Program-made: the position numbers and the translations under genes | The notes under the pieces: generated by a model | Databases searched by the model: none | What the model was told of the DNA's origin: nothing | What the model saw: the letters and a program-made list of their open reading frames with translations, nothing else | Shown: positions 29,943 through 38,584 of the stretch, piece after piece | Numbering within the stretch: position 1 is the first letter of the stretch | Layout of the letters: every line of letters starts with the position of its first letter | Assembly: GCF_902706225.1 (NCBI RefSeq) | Contig: NZ_CACSKB010000001.1 | Coordinates: 124,001-188,000, forward strand | Reading direction: 5' to 3' | DNA: 64,000 nt | Source of the DNA: Microbacterium sp. 18062 | GTDB lineage: Bacteria > Actinomycetota > Actinomycetes > Actinomycetales > Microbacteriaceae

Positions 29943-29967
29943 TCGGATGGCCGCGGTGGTGCCTGGG

Positions 29968-29973
29968 TAGGCT
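29968..29973 (+). promoter_or_regulatory. Leaderless-type -10 box
   Basis: TAGGCT, 6 nt, then GTG of the FAH-family gene. Confidence 0.55.
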
Positions 29974-29979
29974 GGGCGC

Positions 29980-30747
29980 GTGAGAATCGCGCGCTTCAGC
30001 CACCAGGACGCCATCACCTACGGCATCGTCGACGGGAAAGAGCTCGTCGTGCTCGCCGGCGACCCGATGTTCGCGGGCTACGAGACCACGGGCACGCGCG
30101 TGCCGGTCGCCGACGTCGCGCTGCTCGCGCCGGTGATCCCGCGCTCGAAGGTCGTGGCCATCGGCCGCAACTATCGAGACCACGCCGCCGAGCTCGGCAA
30201 CGAGGTGCCGGCGGAGCCGCTGATGTTCCTGAAGCCGAACACGTCTGTCATCGGCCCGGGCGACGCGATCGTGCGGCCGCCGCAGTCGGAGCGCACGGAC
30301 TTCGAGGGCGAGCTCGCGGTCGTCATCGGCCGGATCGCGAAGAACGTGCCGGCCGAGCGCGCTCTCGACTACGTCTTCGGCTACACGATCGCCAACGACG
30401 TCACCGCGCGGGATCTGCAGCGCTCGGACGGACAGTGGTCGCGCGCCAAGGGGTTCGACACGTTCTGCCCGCTCGGCCCCGCGATCGAGACGGAGTTCGA
30501 CCTCGACGGCGGCGCCCGCATCGTGACGCGGGTCAACGGCGAGGTCCGCCAGGACGGTCCGATCTCCGACATGGTGCACCCGGTGCGGGACCTCATCGCA
30601 TACGCGTCGGCGGCGTTCACGCTGCTGCCGGGCGATGTGATCCTCACCGGCACGCCCGCCGGGATCGGCGAGTTCCACGCGGGCGACGTCGTCGAGGTCG
30701 AGATCACCGGACTCGGGATCCTGCGCAACACCGTCCGGAACGCGTGA
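29980..30747 (+). CDS. Fumarylacetoacetate hydrolase family protein
   Basis: 255 aa. FAH-fold signature: [43 protein letters not shown] with metal-binding acids, [15 protein letters not shown], and [10 protein letters not shown]. Members hydrolyse C-C bonds or decarboxylate/isomerise keto acids (acylpyruvase, oxaloacetate decarboxylase, hydroxymuconate types). The exact substrate is not set by the sequence. It sits before gltX as in other actinobacteria. Confidence 0.88.
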   Translation: MRIARFSHQDAITYGIVDGKELVVLAGDPMFAGYETTGTRVPVADVALLAPVIPRSKVVAIGRNYRDHAAELGNEVPAEPLMFLKPNTSVIGPGDAIVRPPQSERTDFEGELAVVIGRIAKNVPAERALDYVFGYTIANDVTARDLQRSDGQWSRAKGFDTFCPLGPAIETEFDLDGGARIVTRVNGEVRQDGPISDMVHPVRDLIAYASAAFTLLPGDVILTGTPAGIGEFHAGDVVEVEITGLGILRNTVRNA

Positions 30748-30851
30748 CCTCGACTCCGGCGGGTGCTGCGCCGGACGCAGGAGCCGTCGTGTTCGCGCTG
30801 TGGGCGCGGGCTGCTGCTGCCGCCGGACCGTTCGGGCGGGGCACGCGAGAG

Positions 30852-30857
30852 TAGGCT
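30852..30857 (+). promoter_or_regulatory. Leaderless-type -10 box of gltX
   Basis: TAGGCT, 8 nt, then ATG. Confidence 0.5.
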
Positions 30858-30865
30858 GAGAGCCT

Positions 30866-32380
30866 ATGGCTTCCGCACCCGATCCCCGTACCACCACCGC
30901 GACCGGCGCCGACGTGCGCGTGCGGTTCTGCCCGTCGCCGACGGGTCTGCCGCACGTCGGTCTGATCCGCACGGCGTTGTTCAACTGGGCCTACGCTCGG
31001 CACAACGGCGGCAAGCTCGTGTTCCGGATCGAGGACACGGATGCGGCGCGAGACAGCGAGGAGAGCTACCTGCAGCTGCTCGACGCGCTGCGCTGGCTGC
31101 GCATCGACTGGGACGAGGGCGTCGAGGTCGGCGGTCCGCACGCGCCGTACCGGCAGTCGCAGCGGCACGAGCTGTACCGCGAGGTGCTCGAGAGGCTGAA
31201 GTCGAGCGGCGCGGTCTACGAGAGCTACTCGACGGCCGAGGAGATCGACGCGCGCAACGCGGCCAACGGGCGCGCGAAGCAGCTCGGGTACGACAACCAC
31301 GATCGGGATCTGACGGACGAGCAGCGAGCCGCGTTCCGTGCCGAGGGCCGCGAGCCGGCCTGGCGCCTGCGCGTGCCCGATGAGGACCTCACCTACGTCG
31401 ACCTGATCCGCGGCGAGGTCACCTTCCCTGCGGGCTCGTTCCCCGACTTCGTCATCGTGCGGGCCGGCGGTGTTCCGCTGTACACGTTCGTGAACCCGGT
31501 GGACGACGCGCTGATGGGCATCACGCATGTGATCCGCGGCGAGGACCTCATGCCGTCGACGGCGCGCCAGCTCGCCCTGTACCGGGCTCTGGTCGACGCG
31601 GGTGTCACCGACTTCGTGCCGCGGTTCGGCCACATGCCGCTCGTGCTGGGGGAGGTGGGCAACAAGAAGCTCTCCAAGCGCGACCCGAAGGCGGACCTCT
31701 TCCTACAGCGCGAGAAGGGCTTCATCCACGAGGGGCTGCTGAACTATCTCTCCCTGCTCGGCTGGTCGCTCGCGTCCGACCGCGACGTCTTCTCCCTCGA
31801 CGAGCTCGTCGCCGCGTTCGACATCGCCGATGTGAACCCGAACCCGGCCCGCTTCGACCAGAAGAAGGCCGAGTCCATCAACGGAGACCACATCCGGATG
31901 CTGGCCCCCGCCGACTTCGAGGCGCGCATCGTGCCGTACCTCGCACAGGCGGGCCTCGTGCAGACGCCGCCGACCGACGCCGAGCAGGCGCTGATCGCCG
32001 CATCCGCCCCGCTCGTGCAGGAGCGCGTGCAGCTGCTCGGCGAGGTGCCCGGGCTTCTCGGCTTCCTCTTCCGCGACGAGGTGCAGTACGACGAGGACGC
32101 CCTGTCGGGCCTGCCCGCGAACGCCGGCGAGGTGCTCGTCGCGTCGGTGGGCGCCCTCGAGCTCGTGCCGGAGAGCGAGTTCACCGCTGCGGCCGTGCAG
32201 GAGGCCCTGCAGGGCGCCCTGATCGACGGGCTGGGACTGAAGCCGCGGGTCGCGTACGGGCCGTTGCGGGTCGCCGCGAGCGGGCGGCGTGTGTCACCAC
32301 CGCTGTTCGAGTCGCTGGAGCTCCTCGGCAAGGCCGAGAGCATCCGGCGGCTCGGCGCGCTCGTGCAGCGCGTCGGCTGA
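30866..32380 (+). CDS. gltX: Glutamyl-tRNA synthetase
   Basis: 504-aa class I synthetase. HIGH-type motif in [28 protein letters not shown], and KMSKS-type [12 protein letters not shown] near 272-283; all-helical anticodon-binding C-terminus. In actinobacteria this enzyme usually also charges tRNA-Gln with glutamate for later amidation; tRNA-Gln lies 96 nt downstream. Confidence 0.96.
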   Translation: MASAPDPRTTTATGADVRVRFCPSPTGLPHVGLIRTALFNWAYARHNGGKLVFRIEDTDAARDSEESYLQLLDALRWLRIDWDEGVEVGGPHAPYRQSQRHELYREVLERLKSSGAVYESYSTAEEIDARNAANGRAKQLGYDNHDRDLTDEQRAAFRAEGREPAWRLRVPDEDLTYVDLIRGEVTFPAGSFPDFVIVRAGGVPLYTFVNPVDDALMGITHVIRGEDLMPSTARQLALYRALVDAGVTDFVPRFGHMPLVLGEVGNKKLSKRDPKADLFLQREKGFIHEGLLNYLSLLGWSLASDRDVFSLDELVAAFDIADVNPNPARFDQKKAESINGDHIRMLAPADFEARIVPYLAQAGLVQTPPTDAEQALIAASAPLVQERVQLLGEVPGLLGFLFRDEVQYDEDALSGLPANAGEVLVASVGALELVPESEFTAAAVQEALQGALIDGLGLKPRVAYGPLRVAASGRRVSPPLFESLELLGKAESIRRLGALVQRVG

Positions 32381-32417
32381 GGCGCCGGTCGCCTCGACGC
32401 GCCCGAGCCGGCCCGGT

Positions 32418-32446
32418 TTGGCGAGTGCGCGGAGGTCGTCTAGACT
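32418..32446 (+). promoter_or_regulatory. Promoter of tRNA-Gln
   Basis: TTGGCG (-35, 32418-32423), 17-bp spacer, TAGACT (-10, 32441-32446), about 30 nt before the tRNA. Confidence 0.6.
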
Positions 32447-32476
32447 AAATCCTCGGCACCGCTTCTTGCGAGTCGG

Positions 32477-32551
32477 TGGGGTATGGTGTAATTGGCAACA
32501 CGGCGGTTTCTGGTTCCGTTGTTCTTGGTTCGAGTCCAGGTACCCCAGCCA
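32477..32551 (+). tRNA. tRNA-Gln (anticodon CTG), integration target
   Basis: Acceptor TGGGGTA pairs with TACCCCA, D stem GTGT/ACAC, anticodon loop TTCTGGT, T loop TTCGAGT, encoded CCA at 32549-32551. The last part (32518-32549) recurs exactly at 38163 and 63152. Confidence 0.93.
32518..32549 (+). repeat. Attachment core A (tRNA-Gln 3' end)
   Basis: A 32-nt segment covering the end of the anticodon arm, the T arm and the acceptor 3' strand. Identical copies at 38163-38194 and 63152-63183 mark the ends of two tandem integrated units. Confidence 0.85.
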
Positions 32552-32743
32552 TAAGGCCCGGAAATCTGCGGGAAAGCAGATCATCCCCTGGCCATCATCC
32601 AGGCGATACCCCGTCAGCAGAGGCGCTTTTTGGGCAACTTATTGCCGACGGAACAGCCTGATTCGTTGACCCGCCCTTTGTCGTCCCGGCCTTCCCCGTG
32701 ATGGCCGCGGCGGCTCCGTGCCGCCGGTTCGCACCTTGCTGTC

Positions 32744-33160
32744 ATGAGCGAGCACGACAGAGAAATCCTCACCCCAGCGCAGGTCGTCGAACTTCTCCAC
32801 GCGTCCCCGCGGACGATGGAGGAGTGGCGGCGAACCCGCAGCGGACCTCCGTGGCGTCGGATGGGCAACCCGCCGAAGGCGCGTGTGGGTACGCGTCGCC
32901 GCGTACGGCGCACGCTGCCAGAGTGGATGGAGCTGGAGAACCGGCCTGACGTGCCCGATGAGGATCTCACTCACTACGACGGCGTCCCGGCGACGACCGT
33001 TCGACGGGCGCTGGAGGACACGCTGGATCGGATGCCGCCCGATCGACGGGAAGCCCTGGTCGTTCATGCGCTGCGACGAGAGCTGATCGGCGAGCAGGAC
33101 AACGACACGCGAAGGGGGCTCCATCCGGAAGCTGTTGACCAGAGCGAGAAGAGCGCGTGA
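32744..33160 (+). CDS. Excisionase-like DNA-binding protein with C-terminal extension
   Basis: 138 aa. Residues 8-40 (LTPAQVVELLHASPRTMEEW, then SGPPWRRMG) match the MerR-like excisionase fold and resemble the true Xis at 38384 (LTQAEVAVLLGVPERTLEGW, SGPPWLKLG). Instead of ending after the wing it continues with a charged 90-residue helical tail. First gene after the tRNA, followed by AbiEi. A decayed copy of its 3' half lies at about 61128-61350. It could regulate excision or the adjacent toxin-antitoxin pair. Confidence 0.6.
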   Translation: MSEHDREILTPAQVVELLHASPRTMEEWRRTRSGPPWRRMGNPPKARVGTRRRVRRTLPEWMELENRPDVPDEDLTHYDGVPATTVRRALEDTLDRMPPDRREALVVHALRRELIGEQDNDTRRGLHPEAVDQSEKSA

Positions 33161-33215
33161 CCAGAGGTGGATAAAAACCACACATCATTGATCGTCCTGT
33201 GCGAGGATTGTATCC

Positions 33216-33806
33216 ATGAAGGAGTTGGATGAGTCGCTCCCGTCGACGTTCACGACGGAGACCTCGCGGGCGCACGGTGTGCATCCGCGAGACCTGTATG
33301 CCTGGCGAGACGGCGGGCGGATCATCGAACTCTCGCGCGGGGTCTTCCGCCGAGCAGACGCGCCCCCGGCGTCGTACCCCGACATGATCGCCGTGGCGCA
33401 CCGCGCTCCTCGCGCGATCGTGTGCTGTATCTCGGCGGCAGCGATCCATGACCTGACGGACGAGATGCCGGCGTCTGTGCAGATCGCGGTTCCCCAACGG
33501 TCGCATACGCCGGCGATCGCTTACCCGCCCGTGACGGTCTTTCGCTTCGAGGAGGGCACGTTTGGACTCGGCTTGACCGCGTTCGAGGCGGGGCCGGGGG
33601 AGCCGGTCCGCATCTACGACGCGGCGAGGACGGTGGTGGATCTCATGAGATTTCGGAGACGCCTTGGCGAGCCGATTGCGCACGCCGCGCTTCACCGATA
33701 CCTGGCAGCGCCGAACTCGAAACCGGCACTGCTGCTGGACTACGCGGAGGCGCTGGGGACGTTCGGGCCGATGCGCGCTGCGCTCGATGTTGCGAGTGCC
33801 CGATGA
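33216..33806 (+). CDS. abiEi: AbiEi antitoxin, copy 1
   Basis: 196 aa. Winged-helix N-terminus (TETSRAHGVHPRDLYAWRDGGRIIELSRGVFRRAD) followed by the AbiEi C-terminal domain (AARTVVDLMRFRRRLGEPIAHAALHRYL). In type IV toxin-antitoxin systems this protein represses its operon and blocks toxicity without binding the toxin. The stop overlaps the AbiEii start (ATGA). Copy 2 at 61409 differs at 8 of 196 residues by eye. Confidence 0.85.
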   Translation: MKELDESLPSTFTTETSRAHGVHPRDLYAWRDGGRIIELSRGVFRRADAPPASYPDMIAVAHRAPRAIVCCISAAAIHDLTDEMPASVQIAVPQRSHTPAIAYPPVTVFRFEEGTFGLGLTAFEAGPGEPVRIYDAARTVVDLMRFRRRLGEPIAHAALHRYLAAPNSKPALLLDYAEALGTFGPMRAALDVASAR

Positions 33807-34762
33807 GTCGGCCCACGCGAGAGAGCGCCGCAGGGCGCGCATACCTCGACTTGCAGAACCAGGCTCGCCGCCAGAAGCGTGGCACGCAGGAACTGCTCAC
33901 GATGTACATCGTCGAGCGCTGGCTGTCGCGGATGTCGCGCTCACCGTACGCCGAGGACTTCATCCTGAAGGGCGGGATGCTGCTGGCTTCCTTCGGCACC
34001 CGCCGTCCCACGGTCGACGCCGACGCCCTCGCGCGCAACATGGCCTCCGACGAAGAGACCGTCGCTCGCCGCGTCGCTGACATCGCCGCGATCGAAGACC
34101 CAGACGACGGCGTGGAGTTCCTGCCCGACACGGTCACCACTGCGGTGATTCGTGATGACGCGCTGTATTCCGGCGTGCGGGTGACGATGACGGCACGGCT
34201 CGCAACAGCGCAGGTCAAGCTGCGGCTTGACATCAACTTCGGCGACCCCGTCACTCCGGCCCCACAAACCGTCGAGCTGCCGTCGCTGCGGCCAGACGCT
34301 CCGCCGATCCGCATCCTGGGCTACCCGATCGAGACGGTACTCGCAGAGAAACTCGTCACCGCGATCGAACTGGGACGAGCGAACACGCGCGTGCGTGACT
34401 TCGCGGACATCCACCTCTTGACCGGCACACAGGCTCTACAGTGCGGAGCACTGCGTGAAGCGCTCACGGCGACCGCAGGTTTCCGCGGAACCACGTTGAT
34501 TCGGTTAGCGCAGGCCGCCGAGGGGCTCGCAGTGCTGCGCAACTCGACCTATGTCGCCTACCGGAAGGGACTCGGCGAGGCGGGCGCGAGTCTGCCGGAG
34601 ACGTTCTCCGACACCGTTGCTGCCGTTGCTGTCTTCGTCGATCCGGTGCTCGATGGGCTCGACGCCAAAGCCGTCTGGAGCCCCGCCGAACGGAACTGGA
34701 ACACGGCGCCCGTCACGCCATCCGAGCCGACAGAATCCGCTACAGGTGGGACGGACCTGTGA
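33803..34762 (+). CDS. abiEii: AbiEii nucleotidyltransferase toxin, copy 1
   Basis: 319 aa. FILKGGMLLASFGTRRPTVDADALARN is the nucleotidyltransferase core (GG..., D-x-D as DAD), KLRLDINFGD carries the third acid, and YPIETVLAEKLVTAIELGR plus RVRDFADIHLL are the conserved C-terminal motifs. Known AbiEii proteins transfer nucleotides and stop growth, aborting phage infection. Coupled to abiEi. Copy 2 at 61996 differs at about 18 of 319 residues. Confidence 0.85.
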   Translation: MSRPTRESAAGRAYLDLQNQARRQKRGTQELLTMYIVERWLSRMSRSPYAEDFILKGGMLLASFGTRRPTVDADALARNMASDEETVARRVADIAAIEDPDDGVEFLPDTVTTAVIRDDALYSGVRVTMTARLATAQVKLRLDINFGDPVTPAPQTVELPSLRPDAPPIRILGYPIETVLAEKLVTAIELGRANTRVRDFADIHLLTGTQALQCGALREALTATAGFRGTTLIRLAQAAEGLAVLRNSTYVAYRKGLGEAGASLPETFSDTVAAVAVFVDPVLDGLDAKAVWSPAERNWNTAPVTPSEPTESATGGTDL

Positions 34763-34794
34763 CGGTTTCTGCTGGACCTGGCCGCACTTGATGC

Positions 34795-34826
34795 GGTGAC
34801 CAGATTGGTGACCAGAAACCCTCCCG
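34795..34826 (+). repeat. GGTGACCAGA tandem repeat R1
   Basis: GGTGACCAGATT followed directly by GGTGACCAGAAA, then CCCTCCCG. Lies 33 nt after the abiEii stop, exactly as R4 does after copy 2. Same strand as R2-R4. Confidence 0.7.
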
Positions 34827-34842
34827 CGGTGCCACCTTGCGG

Positions 34843-36288
34843 TCAGGCCCGTATGGCGGCCCGGGCGATGGCTGCGACAGCCGTGTTCACACCCTGAGGT
34901 CTCCAGTTCGCGCGCATCGCCCCCGCGAGTAGGTGGAGCGCGTCGAGCGTGGGACTGTCGGGTGAGGGGGCGCGGTAGGGGTCCTCGCGGTCGCGCCAGC
35001 CGAGGTCGAACAGGAGTTCGCTGATGCTCTCTTCCCACAGTTCAGCGGGTGTCTCGTTCGCGACGGCGGCGAGTGCCATCCACCCGGCGTGCCGCTCGGC
35101 GGGGGTTGTTCCGAGCGGGAGCCGACCGGTGATGTGTCGCAGGATCGCTTGCGGGTCGTCTCTGTGTTTTGCGATGGCCTGAGTCGGAGCGATGCGGCCT
35201 TTGCGCACCGACACGAGTCCCAGCGCTCGCGCCGTGGCGCGGAGTTCCCAGACGGGCCAGGTGAGGTCTTCGCGGTTGGCCTTGCCGATCCACCATTCGG
35301 TGATGCCGGTGCGGTGCGCGATCTGCTCGACAGCGGCGGGCTTCAGATACCCGGCGCCGGTGAGCGTCACGCCGTCCCCGACGACGTCGAGCAGCACACG
35401 GAACGGCTCGGTGAGGTCGGCAGCCTCGTCGGTGGTGACATCGGTTCCACCGGAAGCGGCCGGATGCGCAAGCGCGTTGCGCAGGCCGCGTGCGCCGCGG
35501 CTCCGTGCCAGCTCGAGCAGCGACTCGAGTTCCTCGACGACCGGGATCGGCTCCGCGGTGACTGCGGCGATGAGCTCGTTCGTCTTGTCGATGTCGAAGG
35601 CGGCGGGATGCCAGCCGTCGGGCAGCCAGGCGCGCCCTTCCTCGGCGCTGTCGAACACCTCGGGTCTGAGTGCGTCTTCGTAGTCGTTGCGCACCCAGTC
35701 GGCGAGTTCGCTGTAGCCCCAGACGCCGCCGCAGTCCTCTGGCGGGCAGGCGAGCTTCCCGCCGACGCACACCGGAGCCGGGGGAGGCGTGGCGAGGATC
35801 TTCTCGACATGCAGCACATGCTGCCAGTTGTCGCCGAAGTCGTAGTCGTACCAGAGGCGGTCGCCCTCGTCGGCGATGACCTGATCGAGACGCACGGCGT
35901 CTTCGAGCGTCCCCTCGTCGCCTTCATCGAGGTCGAACTGGGTGAGGAACTCGGGCGCGTTCCGGTCACTGCTCGTGCGGAAGCGGTGCAGGTGGCTGTC
36001 GGTCCATCCCATCGCTGTCTGGATCACCTCGTGCAACTGCGGGAGGAGGATGTCGCCGGGAACCTCGATGCGTCGCCACACTGGCGGCTTCGTGCGCTGC
36101 AGGTCGATGCGGATGCGGAAACCCCGCACCGTTGCGGGGACGGGGAGGAGTTGCGGCTCGGGACGCCGCCAAGTATCGTTCAGGCCTGCACCGTCGAACA
36201 TGTCGCCAGGCTGAGCTGACATCGCGCTTGCACGGATGTGGTCAATGAACTTCTGAATGTCTGCCGCCTCGAAGCTCTCAGCCGCCAT
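34843..36288 (-). CDS. pRiA4b ORF-3-like protein
   Basis: 481 aa. Residues about 55-215 match the plasmid pRiA4b ORF-3 domain (IDLQRTKPPVWRRIEVPGDILL, MGWTDSHLHRF, WYDYDFGDNWQHVL, ACPPEDCGGVWGY with Cys pair). The domain is common on mobile DNA, and no firm activity is known. The C-terminal 270 residues are helical and not recognised. GGGAGAG precedes the ATG. It lies alone between AbiEii copy 1 and toxin-antitoxin debris. Confidence 0.8.
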   Translation of the reverse strand: MAAESFEAADIQKFIDHIRASAMSAQPGDMFDGAGLNDTWRRPEPQLLPVPATVRGFRIRIDLQRTKPPVWRRIEVPGDILLPQLHEVIQTAMGWTDSHLHRFRTSSDRNAPEFLTQFDLDEGDEGTLEDAVRLDQVIADEGDRLWYDYDFGDNWQHVLHVEKILATPPPAPVCVGGKLACPPEDCGGVWGYSELADWVRNDYEDALRPEVFDSAEEGRAWLPDGWHPAAFDIDKTNELIAAVTAEPIPVVEELESLLELARSRGARGLRNALAHPAASGGTDVTTDEAADLTEPFRVLLDVVGDGVTLTGAGYLKPAAVEQIAHRTGITEWWIGKANREDLTWPVWELRATARALGLVSVRKGRIAPTQAIAKHRDDPQAILRHITGRLPLGTTPAERHAGWMALAAVANETPAELWEESISELLFDLGWRDREDPYRAPSPDSPTLDALHLLAGAMRANWRPQGVNTAVAAIARAAIRA

Positions 36289-36472
36289 ACGTGCTCTCCC
36301 GGTTCCGTGCGCCTCGATTGACGACGCAGCATCACGAACAATTCTGGCTCAGCGGATGCTGCCCTCCCAACTGCTGGGGGAAGGACGCGTCTACCGGTGC
36401 GCGCACCCCACCTCGCCAGGCGAGAGGCGGCGCGATAGAATCGAGCCGATCCCGATCGCCGGAGGTGAGCAC
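36289..36472. other. Divergent gap
   Basis: 184 bp between the ORF-3 gene (leftward) and the 51-aa gene (rightward). TAGAAT at 36435-36440 is a likely -10 for the latter. Nothing else seen. Confidence 0.4.
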
Positions 36473-36628
36473 ATGAAGCGCAAGGATGTCACTCTTGAGG
36501 CTCTTCGTCATGCCGCTATGCGCTCCACGCGGGCATCGGCGGCGTTGGAGAACAGGTCGGTGCCGGTCGGTGTCACTCGCTCTGAGCGGGTTGAGCGCGT
36601 CCTCGCCGCGCGCAAGCAGCGCGGTTGA
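36473..36628 (+). CDS. Small basic protein, possible Fic antitoxin partner (51 aa)
   Basis: MKRKDVTLEALRHAAMRST at the start, ends in RSERVERVLAARKQRG; two likely helices. A strong GGAGGTGAG ribosome binding site lies 4 nt before the ATG. Its stop overlaps a TTG-started frame that looks like the first 21 residues of a Fic-domain protein, suggesting it was the antitoxin-side gene of a Fic module now broken. That role is inferred from position only. Confidence 0.5.
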   Translation: MKRKDVTLEALRHAAMRSTRASAALENRSVPVGVTRSERVERVLAARKQRG

Positions 36629-36690
36629 CGGGTATCGGGCCTGGCTACGGCGAGACGCCGTTGGAGTTCGATGAACTGCTGAGGAGCTGA
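36625..36690 (+). pseudogene. Fic-family N-terminal remnant
   Basis: TTG at 36625 overlaps the previous stop. The 21-codon frame reads TGIGPGYGETPLEFDELLRS then TGA; GYGETPL is typical of actinobacterial Fic/Doc N-termini. The rest of the domain, including the HPFx(D/E)GN motif, is absent, replaced by the leftward AbiEii pseudogene 4 nt later. Confidence 0.45.
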
Positions 36691-36694
36691 GGAA

Positions 36695-37427
36695 TCAGTT
36701 CTGCACGATGCGTGCGATGAATTCGTTGACCCAGATGATGGCGTCATCGACAGTTGCCAGGACATCGAGGCCGTCGGCTGCTTCTTCGTAGAGGGTGGCC
36801 CAACGATCTCCGGCGGCTATGCGTGGCGGCCATGTCTGCTGACGTCGATATTCGAGAGCCTCGTACACGTCGCCTTGGTCAACAACAGATCCACCGGTTC
36901 GCCAGCCTCAGAGAATCTGAAGATCGACCAGGTCGTGTGCCCGCTCACTTCCCGTCGCGGAGAGCGCATGAAGCTTCTGCGCGACCTGGTGATCTGCGCG
37001 CAGCACAGGAATCGGCCGGGGCGCTTCCAGGCCGACCTCGGTAAAGAGATCCGCGAGGTCGCGCGCAAGCCGGTACTCGGGTTCTTCCGCGTCACCGATC
37101 TCGTTGTGACCCAGCTCGAGCTTGCTTTTCGATGAGTCGGCCGCTGAATCCCGCCCATCCTGCGGCGAGGGACTCCTCAAGATCGCTGCGGAACTGACTC
37201 AGAGGCCCACGTCTGGCCGCATCGAGGTCCCTCGTGAATCGAGTGCCTCGACCGAAACGCACTGCCATCGCGCTTCCGCCTTTGACAGCGCCGCCGGGGA
37301 GCATCTGCCCGACGACGACCAGCGCCATACCGACGCGACGGCGAGAAGCGAGCCCTTCGTCTCCTTCGAGATTGCGGATCCGCTGCTCCAGAGAACGGAG
37401 GTTCGGCGGCGGCGTGTCATAGATCAT
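36695..37427 (-). pseudogene. AbiEii-type toxin pseudogene (frameshifted)
   Basis: Starts MIYDTPPPNLRSLEQRIRNL at 37427, overlapping the AbiEi stop (ATGA). VVGQMLPGGAVKGGSAMAVRFG and TRFTRDLDAARR give the nucleotidyltransferase core. The reading then jumps frame near 37130 (to KLELGHNEIGDAEEPEY... and ADHQVAQKLHALSA...SERAHDLVDLQIL) and again near 36900, ending at TGA 36697-36695. All conserved blocks remain recognisable across frames, so it is a recently broken toxin. A sequencing error is the alternative. Confidence 0.65.
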
Positions 37428-37966
37428 CGCTGGAGTTCCTTTCGTACGCGGTGCCACTCGGACGTCGTCAGGAGTCCCTCGGCTCTCGCCTGCTTGGCTG
37501 CCGTCAGAAGCCTTTCGTCCTGGATACGACCGCGGCACTCGGTGAGAGCGTCGGCAACCGGCTGTGCCCGCAGCCCCTCATAGAGGGTGGTGCGTGCGCC
37601 AGGGGTGGCCTGAGTCAGCTCGATGTAGGCAGGAAGCCGCGGCCTGGCACGGCGCGGGACGGCGACCTTCACCTGCCGCGGATTCACGTCGACAAGACCG
37701 AACAGCGCCAAGACCGACTCGCCGTGCAGATACGCATCCTCTCCGACCCGGAGCAGCGCTTCTGCGTACTGGTCATAGGGTGTCGGAGGGATACCTGCCA
37801 CCCGGTACAGTCCATAGGCGATGTTCTCTATCCCGCCCCGTGCCGCGAGCTTGGGAAGCTCGACCGGCGGGACCCCCGCCTCCGCTGCTTGCCTCGTGGT
37901 GACGTATCCATAGTGGTCGAGCGCGATCGCGCGCACGACTTCCCGGTACCTCGCTTCAGCCGCCAT
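37424..37966 (-). CDS. AbiEi-type antitoxin, divergent second family
   Basis: 180 aa. Helix-turn-helix N-terminus (DHYGYVTTRQAAEAGVPPVELPKLAARGGIENIAYGLYR) and C-terminal part with GEDAYLHGESVLALFGL. It is intact although its toxin partner is frameshifted. It belongs to a different AbiEi subfamily from copies 1 and 2. TATAGT lies 6 nt before the ATG (leaderless), overlapped by an inverted repeat. Confidence 0.75.
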   Translation of the reverse strand: MAAEARYREVVRAIALDHYGYVTTRQAAEAGVPPVELPKLAARGGIENIAYGLYRVAGIPPTPYDQYAEALLRVGEDAYLHGESVLALFGLVDVNPRQVKVAVPRRARPRLPAYIELTQATPGARTTLYEGLRAQPVADALTECRGRIQDERLLTAAKQARAEGLLTTSEWHRVRKELQR

Positions 37967-37972
37967 GTCGCA

Positions 37973-37990
37973 ACTATACCGAAGACGGTA
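37973..37990 (-). promoter_or_regulatory. Leaderless promoter and operator of AbiEi gene
   Basis: On the minus strand TACCG-TCTT-CGGTA overlaps TATAGT (37978-37973), then 6 nt and ATG. AbiEi proteins bind inverted repeats in their promoters. Confidence 0.5.
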
Positions 37991-38052
37991 GTGTTGTGAC
38001 GGTATGCACGGTGGTCATGCAGCTGTCCGGCGAGGTCGACGGGAACCAATCC

Positions 38053-38083
38053 GGTGACCAGATTGGTGACCAGAAACCCTCCC
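38053..38083 (+). repeat. GGTGACCAGA tandem repeat R2
   Basis: Same double repeat as R1, 110 nt left of attachment core B (start to start). Confidence 0.7.
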
Positions 38084-38112
38084 CGACCGACTCACAACCA
38101 GCCTGACAAAGA

Positions 38113-38194
38113 GGGAACTCCACCGATTCGGAGCTTCGCCCGGACGGGCCAGACGGCTCTCAGTTGTTCTTGGTTCGAGTCCAGGTACCCCAGC
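38113..38194 (+). repeat. Attachment core B with conserved left flank
   Basis: The 32-nt tRNA-Gln core is at 38163-38194. Including the flank, these 82 nt match 63102-63183 with only about four differences. Junction between unit 1 and unit 2. Confidence 0.85.
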
Positions 38195-38266
38195 AACGAA
38201 TCGCTAGAGTTCCCTAGGAAGTCCGGCCCCCTCCTCACCTCGTCGAATGGTGCGATCTGGCGTCTA

Positions 38267-38292
38267 GTGACCAGATTGGTGACCAGAAACCC
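38267..38292 (+). repeat. GGTGACCAGA tandem repeat R3
   Basis: GTGACCAGATT-GGTGACCAGAAA, 73 nt right of core B and about 90 nt before the xis gene. With R2 it brackets the core, like arm-type integrase sites. Confidence 0.7.
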
Positions 38293-38383
38293 CCGTGGGG
38301 CACGCCTCACGGTGGTCTCTGCTGATGAGGTACGCACTCGGCCCCGCCCGTCCGCGTGGGTACGCGCTACGCACCTGTCTGGC

Positions 38384-38584
38384 ATGGAAGCTCATGTACA
38401 CATCGAGGTCGAGCCCGCGTTCCTGACCCAGGCGGAGGTCGCCGTGTTGCTGGGCGTGCCCGAGCGCACGCTCGAAGGCTGGCGACTCACGAAGTCGGGG
38501 CCGCCGTGGCTGAAGCTCGGCCGGCACGTCAAGTACGACCGCGACGACGTACTCACGTGGGCACGGGAGCAGCGTCATGGCTAG
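38384..38584 (+). CDS. xis: Excisionase (MerR-like helix-turn-helix)
   Basis: 66 aa; LTQAEVAVLLGVPERTLEGWRLTKSGPPWLKLG and the wing HVKYDRDDVLTWAREQ form a complete excisionase domain. It overlaps the integrase start by 8 nt, the usual xis-int arrangement. It would bend DNA at the attachment region to direct excision. Confidence 0.82.
   Translation: MEAHVHIEVEPAFLTQAEVAVLLGVPERTLEGWRLTKSGPPWLKLGRHVKYDRDDVLTWAREQRHG

Noticed and set aside
26106..30017. Very long open frame on the minus strand (over 1300 codons)
   Set aside because: It is an antisense shadow of the DHA2 pump, leuB, ilvE and part of the FAH gene, which have clear motifs on the plus strand. High-GC codon bias keeps this frame open.
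32564..32581. Terminator after tRNA-Gln (ATCTGC/GCAGAT hairpin)
   Set aside because: Stem is only 6 bp and no T run follows; the original terminator was probably displaced by integration.
38163..38194. Second tRNA-Gln gene at core B (or C)
   Set aside because: Only the 3' 32 nt are present; no D arm or acceptor 5' strand precedes either copy.
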